From: Mya arenaria
Lineage: Eukaryota; Mollusca; Bivalvia; Myida; Myidae
Reading direction: 5' to 3'
DNA length: 64,000 nt
NCBI RefSeq assembly: GCF_026914265.1
Contig: NC_069136.1
Location: 22,008,051-22,072,050, forward strand
Part shown: positions 12,020 to 23,499 of the stretch, piece by piece
Layout: every line of letters begins with the position of its first letter
How positions within the stretch are numbered: the first letter of the stretch is position 1
Notes under the pieces: model-generated
The model's input: only the letters and a program-made list of their open reading frames with translations
Told to the model about the DNA's origin: nothing
Databases searched by the model: none
Made by a program: the position numbers and the translations under genes

Positions 12020-12290
12020 CCCATGTTTCTGTACACTAAGGCCTAAAAAAATAATTCTGGTTCAGGTTACCTACAAAATAGGCGCGGACTGTATGAATTT
12101 TATAGTACATTGGTTATTTTGTGTGTGTGTGTGCATGGTTGTTTTAATATGTAGTTTATAAAGCAGTATACTGATAAATACTGATACACTGTTTTCTTTA
12201 ACGCCATTACCCAATAAGGAAAATGATGTTGTTAAATAAAGCTTAATTATAAAGAAATTTATACTAAACAATGTTCCTAATCTACCTATC
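12020..12290. repeat. Dispersed repeat family D, copy 1
   Basis: GGTTACCTACAAAATAGGCG, GTTTTAATATGTAGTTTA and the following decayed sequence correspond to similar blocks at about 40560-40925 and 42580-42850 (GGGTTACCTGACCCTACCTA; ATGTAGTTTAAA; CTTTAAAGCTTTA). A short related piece lies near 53440-53475 (GCTAGGTAGGTGTAGGTAGG). The class is unknown and there is no coding potential. From 12300 to 14277 I see no gene. Confidence 0.5.
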
Positions 12291-13788
12291 TTTAAAAAGA
12301 TGAACCCTAACGTATAATTTTTTTTAGGCCTATTAATATGAATAATGGATGACTGAATGATTCAAGAATGACTGTTTTCTACGAGTCTGAAAAATGCTAG
12401 AATTTTAAGATTAGACTCAAAATTCCTTTGCTGGTAAGATGAGCCAAATTTTGAAAGCCTTTCATTGAGTGATGTTAATTTGTATTTTTTATACCCAAAA
12501 TAAAGCAATTCTTCCATTTCTTTACTGAAGTTTGAACTATTTTCATGAACTCATTTAAGCTTAATGTGTTTGTCAAGAATTAGTTCTTAATTCATTCTAA
12601 ACTTAAAACAATAATTTGATGTAAAAGAAGTCCTCATTAAAAACAGACGTACACAAAAAAACTAATCTTGAAATTCACGAAATAAAAATTCCATTTTCAG
12701 CTTGCCTAACCTTACAACTGACTGATTAAATTAATATCGTAAAATAGTTAATGTAATGTTAATAACTGCGCATAGTAACACAAGCCTTAAATGAAGTAAA
12801 AAGAGAAAGTCTATGTACATTAAATAGTAATAAAAGTGTAAAATGTTGTAAAATGTACACACTCCGTAAAAATGCCATATAAATAAAATTCCTACAACAA
12901 TGGCATGATTCTCTTTAGTATTACACATCCCTGATCTCATTGTACGAACACAATATGGTTTGAAAGACATCTTCCCATTCATTCTATTTAATATTGCTTG
13001 TTCAGGGCTTCCTGGTTCCATTAGAGTTGGAAGTATATTACTTCTAGAAATGGGTTGAAACTTCCAAAATATATTGCTTGGAAGTACAAAAACTTCCATA
13101 ATTTTGAAGAAAACTTGAAAGTTCAAAATATTCAATCCTTGTGTCAATATAACTTTTATGGTCACAATTTCAATCAGTCTTTAAGTAAAATGAATTATTA
13201 TAATAGAAGTCTTTAAATTTGGCAAGTTAAAGTTGCAAATTACTTGATTTTTAACATAGTTGACAAATAGTGGAGAAGATATTGTTTTCGAGACACAAAT
13301 TAAACTTCAACATTTCAGTGAAAACTTCCAAAATTGATGGACAGAAGTTCATACTTCCAGTTTCAAATTCTTAATGGAAGCCCTGCTTGTTGTTAAAATC
13401 ATCTGTATAAAAATTGTGTTTATTTGTATCTTTTCTTCCTACTATTAGAAGCAATAATTTATCTACTCCCAATCGCAATAAAATCACAAGGAATGTAGCT
13501 CTAATTCATTAAAAATATCTTTATCAACAAAAAATTTGAACACATGATTTTTGTATTTGCTTCCGAATCCTCTGGAAAACAACACTGTTGTACACTCTAT
13601 GGCCCGGAGACAAGGCGTAGGCCAAGGAAGGGAATCAATAATTCCATCACTACATCACAGTTGTCATTCCTGAATTATCTTCCCTTATTCACGCCAGCTC
13701 AGAATCAGAAAGTGCTGGGACCTTCGCTACTTCATAGAATACTCTGAAAGTAATTGAGGAATCCATAAACCAAAGGCCTTCAATAACA

Positions 13789-13789
<1 letters not shown>

Positions 13790-13826
<37 letters not shown>
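13790..13826. repeat. (TA)n microsatellite
   Basis: An uninterrupted TA dinucleotide run of about 18 units, downstream of the cyclin B3 stop codon, between the two AT-rich flanks. Confidence 0.95.
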
Positions 13827-13828
<2 letters not shown>

Positions 13829-14277
13829 CAAGATCAATGCAGAATTCTTCTTGTTTTTTTCCATCCAATCAAATGTTTAAGGGACATTATTAATAATAAA
13901 TCCAGTCTTATCAATTTGCTATACATCTGCGTATGGTCCTTGGCAGCATTTGTACCAAGTTTAATTGGAATATGTTGAACTGTTTTTGAGTTATAGCCAA
14001 GGTTCAATTTTTCAAATCAAGTTTGCAACAATAGCCAGATTTTTTTCGTTTCAAAACAGACGTGCTAAAAATCAAATTTTGGATCAAACTATTGATAATT
14101 ATTCACAGCAAGCCACATTATAAACATCTTCAATAAGGCTAAAATAAATAGTTTGTTTTGAGTCTACCAACCAAATCACAGATCTGAACATACTTTAGTG
14201 TTGAAAATCTTTTCTATGTACTAAATAGCTCCAAGAATTATTAATGAAACAAAAGCCGGTGTTTCAAGCACCTGAAC

Positions 14278-17200
14278 TTACTTGTGTGAATATTTAGAGC
14301 GTATGGTGGTCAACTGTTTTGGGGGACTGGTAATGTAATTGTTGAGTTTCCGAGCCAAGGGCCGTAACTCTTCCTCTGTGTAACCTGTGTAGTGGACCAT
14401 TGTCTTGTTCTGAAAATGAAATAAAAGTATGAAAAGTAAATATTTTTACACTGGGAGACAATAGTTGAGTCCTACATTAGTAAACATTAAACCTCATTTA
14501 CAAAAGAACTTACAGTTAAGACTAAAATTAGTCAACCAATAGAAAAAGCCTCTAGACTCTCATATTAAATCCATCATAGGCAGACACATAAGCCACCATC
14601 CTATAGTAGCCTATAGTTCCCTTACTTACCCATGTGCCTGTGTTTTTCATGCGCAGGGCAAGGAACAGTGCTGCAGCAGCCATCTCAGACTCCCGTCTCG
14701 GCACAAAGTCATACTCCATTAGAGACATCTCCAGGATGTAACGCCCCAATGTCAATGTCTCCATATTCGCTCTGTTGCACTGTAACAAAGAAATGGTAAA
14801 CGTGTTACTGGAAGGTGTGTTTACAAAATCTCATAAAAATCTATATACTAGCAAACTAACATTACCAGCAAAATTAAAGGTCATCATTTATTAATCATAG
14901 CGTCATTGTCACAACTTTCATATATGGAATTTTCGGCCGTTTCACAAATTATTGTGATCTGTTCTATATTGAGTTATCTTATAGGATTGAATTTAAGATA
15001 TTGATGAAAAAATCAGCTGTTTTTAATTTGAAATATGTCAAAATTCTCAATCTGTGTGATTGCAGCTTAAAATACACAAGCCGAAAGAACCATCTTGTTT
15101 GCACCCCTTGATAAACAACCCTAATCACCACAATACCTTGGCGTATCTACGCAGGAATCTGTAGGAGAGGGGCATGCCGATATCGAAGCCGACTGCGTGT
15201 AGAATGGCTCTCTCCATGTCAAGGAACTCCGTACGTTTGTATGCGTCATCACAGATATAAAGGAAGTCTTCCACGAGGGGTGGGCATCGCTCCTGGAAGG
15301 CAACATTTAAATTGATAATTAATCAATAGTCTCTGAAATTTAGAATTTCTTGAACAAGCCCAAATGCTTTATCTTTATGTTTTTACTAGCCCACGATTCA
15401 TTACTTACAAAATAAGAATGCACATCCATTAATTCCCTTCTTTCACAAAAAATTGCATATATCGGCAATAAATTCCAAGAATTCTATGTAGTATACTATT
15501 CTAGTCCCAACACCCCTCGCTCAGGAACATTTTAGTGATTTATGAGATAAATAAGCTATTGATAAAACATGGAAGATGTTTATACTGTTAATTTACATCT
15601 AATCCAAAAGCATTTGAAAATTTTCTTGTAGCTGCAAATAACTCAAAACTAAATGCTAAGAAAATGCCAAATTAATTCTTTGTTTAGCATCATCCAGTGA
15701 TAAGGTTTTCAAAAAATATCACCATTGATTTTTTAAGATCTATATAATTTAAATAATAAAAAAAGTTTTAACAGATAGATCTTATACACATAAACTGACA
15801 TCCCATGGTGGTAACACTTACATCAAACTTGGCAGCAATAAAGAGGGCCACTGCACCCACCAGCTGGACAGACTCCTTTGGTGTGGTAATAGTGCTCATG
15901 TACATGTCCACCAGCTTCACAGCCAGGTATAGGGTCTCGTGGTTGAGCTCAAAGTTCTCCTGAACTTCCACGAGCCAGTCAACAAGGATGGCACGCATGC
16001 TGGATGTCAGGAATCGCTGGCTGGACATGTATGGCTCCACTTTGAACAGTAGCTGTTAAGAAATGAGAAATGAACAAGGTTGATTAAAAGACAGTCTAAA
16101 TGTGATAAATATGTTGTTGTTTTTTATTTGCAATGTATGCATCACACAAATCTGTGAAATAAGAGCAAACGTTCAACTTTTATTTTCAGGGGGCATATCT
16201 GGGCTCATTTTTTTTATCTTTGTGGACCTAACATCACAGGCACAAATTGTCTGTGGCAACATGTGACTAAGTTTCATTCCAATGACTTGAAAAGTTTTAA
16301 TAGATTTATGGCAAAGTCTCTGCATGGTGCTGCCAAAGCTATGAAAATATCTTTCTTTTGACTAAATAAAACTGAATAAAGAACTAACAGAATGACGACA
16401 AGAAATCATGAAAGATGTTCTGTAAGAAAATAATTTGATATGATAATGTAATTAATTCAACAATCGGAGATTGACCATAGTTAAGAAAAAAGCCAAGTAA
16501 AGCTGAAAATTTCAAAGGATAACTATTTTGATTTTCTTAAACTAAAAATTGTTTGTGCACAAAGATTTTAAGTTTAACTACTGTTTAGAAAAACTGTTTT
16601 AGAACTTAATAACTGTCTGCAAACAATCTATTTAACTGTATGATCTCTGGCCTATGCAACATGGTCAGACCAATACATTCATTTCAATACTACATCTGCC
16701 AACGTGTGCATGAGACCAATACCAAACATTAACCAAGCATGAATATACCTCTCGCTCCTTGTAGTACTCGAAGATATGGAAGGCATAGAGCGCTACCTGG
16801 ACAGGGTCTTGTAGGTTCTCCTTGTCCACATCATCAATACCTTCCAATACCTGGAAGGAAGTATTTAAAGGATAGTTAGGATACAGGGTAATGTTGACAT
16901 AGACTACCCAAGATTTTAGAATTTTAAAAGATAAAATGAAAGTACTTCTCTCCCATATATTCAGCCTTTTTTGGGGGGCCAAAATTCAGCCCTATTCTCA
17001 TGAAAAAATTATACATATTTCCCCTACCTACCTATGTATTAAGTGCTTTTCCACATTTTACCAAAAAGACGCTTTTTTCCCCCCAATCAAATGCCCCGCT
17101 ACCATTCGCTAAAAAGTGGAAAAACACACACGATCAAGACAACATTGAACTCTTAAAACCCCAAGGTTCTATACACATCTAAATAAAGTCATAAAAATCC

Positions 17201-19377
17201 ACAAACTAACCTTATCCTCAGTGTCGTCAAGTGGGACCAAATCCTCAACACCCTGGCAACTGAAATAACAAATAACAGACACATGTATTGTTCTTTAATT
17301 TTCAAACAAGCTTTGTGCAATCTTAGTTAAATGAAAACAGAACTTCATACATAAAAACTGCTATAAACAAAATGACAGGATGTCAAGCCCACACTCAAGT
17401 TATCTGTCCAATGGAGAGATTAAATAGTAAATGTACTGAAATTATTAAACAAAGTAGTTTATGAAGGGTGAACAATTAGTGTAAATATAAGTAACAAATT
17501 GCGTAATTGATGTCATTATCAGGGATTTGAATGGGCTGGTTTAAGTATGCGCTAAGTCCACACACTTTAACAAACCCGACTGCTTTCATACTCTAATAAA
17601 GACATCAATCCTGCAATTCATTCCTTAAATAAAAACTTTTCTCGAACAGAAAAACTACAATAAATGTAGTACGTACATATACCTAAGATCGTTCGCCGAC
17701 ACAATCGACTCCTGTGAGCTACTCCCGCTGCTGTTCGACTCTTGTGAGCTGATTAACAGGGAAAGTGAACTCTCATCCGTGAGATTTTCGTTTGATGGGA
17801 CTTTCTGGGGTCGGTCCTTTTTCTTCAATGGCTTGTTCTCTTTTGTTATTTTCTTTCCAGGCAGAACTGGTTTCACTAGCCCTCCTGCAGTTGTGGGCAG
17901 CTTGGATTTCTTCAAGGCAATTTTGATATTTTCCTTGTCTGAAAGGGCCTGCAGTAGACAATGAGAAAAATTCTTAATAAATGTAGTCCAAATCCACCCT
18001 TTTACCTTTCATGATCATTATCTCCTCTGATTAAGGTTAATAACAAACTGCCATTTTATAGAACTTCCACATGCATAAAACGAAACGTACACGTTTTATT
18101 TCTTAGTCTAAGTAAGTTACTGAACACACGTGTTGAATTCGGAGTTCTCAATAAGTTAGATGTTAAACCATCTCAAATAGTTAAGTTATAAATTAGCTAC
18201 TTCTTATTCTACTTAAATACACTTATTGTTCCAAATTTGAACCAGCCCAATATTTATCAAATGTAATTGGTAAAGTCCATTTCGTCTGGCAGCCATTAGT
18301 TATTAAGAAGTCTGCTAAAATGAGTTGCTTTATACATCAAGAGTCAAAATACCTGCAATGAATATAGCATCATCAGCCATCAAATTAGAGTTGGATGAAC
18401 AAGCCAGAATTCCATATAAATTAGTACTTCCCATAAAAAATGAACAAGCCGTGTTATCGGTATATAAAAATTCAGAAATTGACCCAGCCAGGAAAGCATT
18501 TCATCAGTAAAGCCTCTGCTTATTTCAACATCTGTTTTATCATTGACAGTGTTATGCAAGGTGATTACTAGGGTATTAAATTTGTGCACAAGCATTAAAG
18601 CGTCTCAAAATAACCCATAATCAGATAATCCAATCAGTTCCTAATCCCAATATCCTTAAGCCAAACCTTCCAAGGGTTTTACATAAAATTTATCTTTATT
18701 AAATGCATTTTATTATGTATAAGGTCCATTTTAAATGTTCCCAGCTGCACACAGATATACCGTTGCACAACTTTTTCATTTTTTGTCTTGGAAAGACCAA
18801 TGTCTTGCTTTTTTATACAGAAATATAAAAATCCTTACATTAGTTATGTCTCCGAACGCTGCACGTCTTTTCTGTGAGGGATCCTGTAACATATCTCCCT
18901 GTCGTTTCCCTGCTGTTGTGCCAGCTGCTTTACCCTGGAGTGGCATAAATGACTATAAAAAGCTACTTCTAAAGATGATAGAAAAGAAATTTGCATGAAA
19001 CAATATCTTAAGTTATCCATTATCAATGGTGTTGTTCGTTAGTTTTTAGCATACATATCTATCCAAGCCATAATTATTTTTAGTTTTTAAGAATTCAAGA
19101 CTGAAAAGTTCTACTAACAGGTATCAAAATCAGGCTTTTTGAATCAAAAGCCAGAATTCTATCGTTATTACTTGGCCTAAATTTCAACAATAACTTTGGC
19201 TAGAGTGAATACCAGTGTAAAGCTTGCATGTGAGTGCTTATCATGTTCACTGCCCAATGATCAACTGAAATAATTTCTTTCGATATATTGAAATCATACC
19301 AAAGCAGTTCCTGACTTCACTTTGCGGACATTTTCTCCTGTGGCCACAGGCCGGGTACCTCTTCTTGCAGGTATCAT
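14278..19377 (-). CDS. CCNB3: Cyclin B3, complete coding sequence, nine coding exons
   Basis: Mitotic cyclin that activates CDK1. Coding exons in gene order: 19300-19377, 18839-18934, 17683-17948, 17211-17259, 16749-16850, 15822-16052, 15137-15292, 14630-14779, 14278-14409. All junctions are GT-AG and phase-consistent, giving 419 aa. The start MIPARRGTRPVA is the first ATG after a 5' UTR acceptor. Residues 50-58 are RAAFGDITN, the cyclin B3 form of the destruction box (Phe in place of Leu). KEN motifs lie at 63-65 (SDKENIKIAL) and 94-96. A Ser-rich linker follows, then the first cyclin fold with MRAIL at 216-220 and VEVQENFELNHETLYLAVKL, the B3 signature that separates it from B1/B2. The second cyclin fold fills the last three exons and ends IRSKYSHK. 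Length is typical of invertebrate cyclin B3 and far shorter than the mammalian protein. No defect is seen. Confidence 0.96.
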
Positions 19378-19390
19378 TGTGTCAATTTAG
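19378..19390 (-). other. Cyclin B3 5' UTR segment next to the start codon
   Basis: Minus-strand CTTACAG followed by CTAAATTGACACA and ATG shows a good acceptor 13 bases before the start codon. The leader is therefore spliced to an upstream untranslated exon. Confidence 0.7.
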
Positions 19391-22300
19391 CTGTAAGATA
19401 AGAGATAAGAATTATTTTATTTCCAATTATGAGTAAGATATGAATTGCAATATACAGTTATCGAATTTCCCCAACAAGTCCTTATAATTGTAAGTTTTTC
19501 TTGTACAAGTCTGAAAAAGTTTTAGTCTAAGGTTTATTTTGGTTTCTGCTTATTTTGATAATCAGATTACTGCAATGACAATGTTTGTTTTAACATTTAA
19601 CAGAAACTTGAGTGTGAACACCAAGATCAAGAAGACCAACAATCAGTATAATAATTGCAATGCTTTCACTTTTTTATAAAGTTCAAAGTTTGAACAATTC
19701 AATAAAAAAAGTAAAAGTGGAAAAACAGACTAAAAAAATGATGGTTTACTTAAATTCTTTCTTTTTCATTACATTACTGTTTAAAAAATATCAAATTCAA
19801 GCTAAAAAAATCTCCACACATCGATCATTTACAATATAAATAATCAACATACATAGAATGGGTGACAATAAATCAACACTCTTTAAAACTAATAAAGGTT
19901 TGAATGAGATCAAATGGTACATGAACATGTAATTAAAGGCTAGCTTGACCTTTGACAGAGTTATGCTAGACATTAAAATTTTAAAGCCTAATTATCACTA
20001 TCAATAGCTGTCTCACAATAACCCAAAATACCAACAAACAATAGCTGTCTCACACCTACAAACAATGACTATTAAAGGTGTAAAATACCTATTTAATAAT
20101 TGATGTCAATCAAAAACATTTGATCAACTTTGATAAGTTACAGATTTGGGACATTTTGACACTTTGAGAATGAAGATCAGCATGATAACTCAGTTCATAT
20201 TATAGAAGAAAGTAATTTTCATTTTTAATACGATTAAAAAGCATAGCTCAAAACTGTAGGACAAATATTATTTATATTTCATTTGTCCATCAAAAAAATA
20301 CTGTATTTACAGGCCTATTTCTGCCCATTTAGAGGAAAAGTACCCAGACATTTTGGGAAAATTTGCAGTGCAAAGGATGCCATTTTGAGAAAAGAATCTT
20401 TTGACATAAAAAATTGGGAAACGTAACAATTTAAACAAAAAGCTTTTTTTCTCCTCCATATCAGGAAAAATATCATGTATTTGATAGGGGAATGGGTCCA
20501 TAATCAGACCGGTGGGAACTGGAAAAACTGTGGAGTGTCTGTTTCCCCGCCCACTATTCTCTTCTTTTTTTAAAACAAATTATGCAGATTTATTTTCTTT
20601 AAAAATATTAACCATGTGTCATTATTACATGTTCTAGAAGTAAGTAAAACAGTTTCAAAATAAATGAACTTTGGAGGAAACATATTTTTAAATCAGGAAT
20701 TGGTAATGCCATAATCAAATAATTTTGATATTTTCACGTCATAAAAATTTGATAAATTAAGCAATTTGGACAAATGTTTGCAGTGAATGAATTTTTCTAC
20801 ATTGGCAATTTGCGCATCAAATGGAGTTAATTCAAAATGACCTGAATGACTTGCTGCTTATTTACACCATTGTATAGATTTTGTTTAACAGTGCTTAACC
20901 AATTAAGGAACTTGACAAGTTTTAGTCTGACAAGGAGTATATTTATAGATTCTATATGCTGACTTATTGCCATTTATTGTTGATGGATGCCATGAGAGGT
21001 GACAGCGTACCCTGAAATCTTTAAGCTCCTTTTAAATATTATCACGAGACTTTTTGGCCTCATACTGATTTTCATCATTGACATTTCAAAAGAATTAACA
21101 AACACCAATTCAATCGCACATTTTGTTCACACCCCTTGTTTGGCTGGCAAAGGATGCATTGATTAAACACAAGTTTTTTAAAATGTTTTAACACAATATA
21201 TATATTTATTCTTTTCAACAGGTAATATCAAACATAAGGGGCTGAAAAGTCCCATAAATTAGAGGCCAAAATGTCTGCAGAATTTGAGAAAGGGCAGGAA
21301 TCAATTTTGGTCGCCTATGTGAGAACAACTGCACATCTAGACAACACAAATGTTAATGAAGCCACAGCTCTTTGAATTGTGTAAAAGCATTTTTTTATAT
21401 GCAGACAAGAGTTTGATTTTTACAACATTGATTTATGATAAAAAAAAATGGATGTCTTACACTGATCACTGTTACTTTATACAAAAAGCCCCAAGATCAT
21501 TTCAGGAAAGTACTGCCCATCAAAAACTTGTCCAAGTAATTGGTCGTTGACAGATTTTTTTAACATGGCAAATCCTTCACGTACAAATTGTTTTGTACCA
21601 AACAAATGATTATGATTTTGATGTTTTGATGTCAAAACATGATGCTATTCAAATGAAGGGCACCTGCAAGAATGCAGTTCAGTTTTTTAACAACCAAAAC
21701 ACATCAGCCATGGCCGAGTTCAAAGGTGCTCGTCACATTGCCTGGATACAGTTTTTTATATATTTTTTTTTTTGATTTTAATTATTATTTATTTTGGTCA
21801 AAATAGTGAATATATGTTATTTAAAAAAATATTCCACAATTTTTCATGAAAGACAATTAGTATTATATATAAATAAATATAAGAAAAACTTAAAATATTG
21901 TTCCTACCGTTAAAAACTCGTTGAATAAGACGCGTATTTGTCCAAATTCGTGTATTTAAGTCATAGCCGAGTGCGCGGTCAAGGTCAAAATTGCAAGAAG
22001 GTGATTCGAAGTGAAAGTAGAAATACTTCAACAAAAACGTTCGATTTGGATAAATACGCGTCTTACTCAACGAGTTTTTAACCGTAAACGGTAGGAATGA
22101 TATTTTAAGCTTTTCTATGTAATGCATACGAAAAGTTTGCATGTCAGTCTGTTTTTAACGTGTTTTTTGGGGGAAAATCAGTTGTTTTTCAACCTCCCTG
22201 TTCTTTCGTAATGGCATATTTCAGCTTCTGGTCGGTGCATTTTGTTTGAATATGCGTAAAGGTCAATCTTACCAGCATAAAAGTTATATTTTTCTTGTAG

Positions 22301-23182
22301 ATGGGAATCTTACCTATCAGAACAGTAAAAATTATTAGATTATTTCAATTTTTTTAGGAACTATGCTCTATTGATAAGGTCCGGTTGGAATTGATGAATT
22401 TTTGCACATGTTTACCTTATATTTATTTATATATTATACTAATTTTCTTTCATGAAAAATTGTGGAATAATTTTTTAAATGACATGTATTCACTTGACCG
22501 AAATAAATAAATAAAAAAAAATATTTAAAAAAAGAATGTATTACTGTATCCAGGCTATGTGATGAACACCTGTGGCCGAGTGGTTACGATTTTATTTACG
22601 AGGTCTAACTCGAAGCTTGCTGGAGATGGTAGAGTTGTTATGATTGGCATAATTGTTGTCTGTGTCAGTCAAGTTTCATTTTATGGAAAGGTAAATCCTG
22701 TGTTTTACAGCATTTAATGCTTGTTTTGTGCAAAATATACATGCACTTGATAAAAGATGAGTGTAAACCTTTATCACCTATTTCAAACATAAAATACTTT
22801 TCTAGATAAAATTTCAATATTACCCCCCCCCCCCCGTTTTTGCACAAGCGCGTTCAACGTTTGGGGTTGTAAGAATCCCGTAAAACACGTCTATTATTTT
22901 AGACTTATCGTCATGCACAAATTGTCGCGAAAATATGTGATAAAATTCAAACAACAAATATGTTCACTCAAAACGGCAAAATCAAATCTCTATGAAAATT
23001 ATGAACATTTCAGATTGATTGCAGTTATAATGATTATCAAAGATATGCAGGAACAAGGTTTCTTAGCATTTCCCCAGAATAAATATTTCAGCTTCCACAC
23101 AAAGCTGGCCAAGTCCCGGCCCAAAAAATGACTATTTTATTCAATATGCATTGTTTTAATAATAAAAAAATGGTTTACATAC
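19391..23182 (-). other. Probable 5' UTR intron of cyclin B3
   Basis: If the leader acceptor at 19391-19393 pairs with the minus-strand donor AAAAG/GTATGT at 23183/23182, this 3.8-kb stretch is the first intron. It is AT-rich. The only organised structure seen is the large foldback element at about 21710-22575; the remainder holds no recognisable exon. Confidence 0.45.
21710..22575. mobile_element. Large foldback element with a nested palindrome
   Basis: Left arm (about 21728-21895, with CATTGCCTGGATACAG and TATTCCACAATTTTTCATGA) and right arm (about 22415-22575, with TCATGAAAAATTGTGGAATA and CTGTATCCAGGCTATGTGAT) are inverted copies over roughly 150 bp. Inside, 21906-21955 (CTACCGTTAAAAACTCGTTG and AATAAGACGCGTATTTGTCC) pairs with 22045-22105 (GGATAAATACGCGTCTTACT and CAACGAGTTTTTAACCG). 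No open frame for a transposase is present, so the element would be non-autonomous. Confidence 0.75.
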
Positions 23183-23298
23183 CTTTTAATAACAACGAAG
23201 TTTATTTCTGAGAATAACAGATTGTAGCTTTTTGATTGAATTCGCTATTTCTTCATATTTCTTTCTCTGTAAACATCACAAACTCACTTCCTCCGCTT
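23183..23298 (-). other. Candidate first (untranslated) exon of cyclin B3
   Basis: On the minus strand the sequence from about 23298 to 23183 follows the putative promoter and ends at AAAAG/GTATGT, a good donor. It contains no long frame, as expected of a leader exon. The 5' boundary is a guess; no transcript evidence is available. Confidence 0.4.
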
Positions 23299-23425
23299 TT
23301 CAAATTTCACAACCGGTAGGCGCGATTTGATTGGTGGATGCGTTCAACACAACTCCAGGCGGAAGTTTCAAGAAGAAAAGGGCAGTTACTCTGACGTGTT
23401 TATTTTCGTGACAGATGGCGGGAAA
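23299..23425 (-). promoter_or_regulatory. Putative cell-cycle promoter of cyclin B3 (CHR, CCAAT, E2F-like)
   Basis: On the minus strand, in transcription order, there are TTTCCCGCC (23425-23417, E2F-like), CCAAT (23334-23330, NF-Y-like), a CGCGCC word (23324-23319) and TTTGAA (23304-23299, CHR core). The CCAAT-to-CHR spacing is about 30 bp, close to that in vertebrate G2/M promoters bound by NF-Y and DREAM/MuvB. A local rise in CpG supports a promoter. The motifs are short and could be coincidental. Confidence 0.4.
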
Positions 23426-23499
23426 TATTGTGCTTTTTCACGGGAAATGTCATCGTCATTTTTTAAATACAACATGCTGGTAATTTTATTAAGAATATA

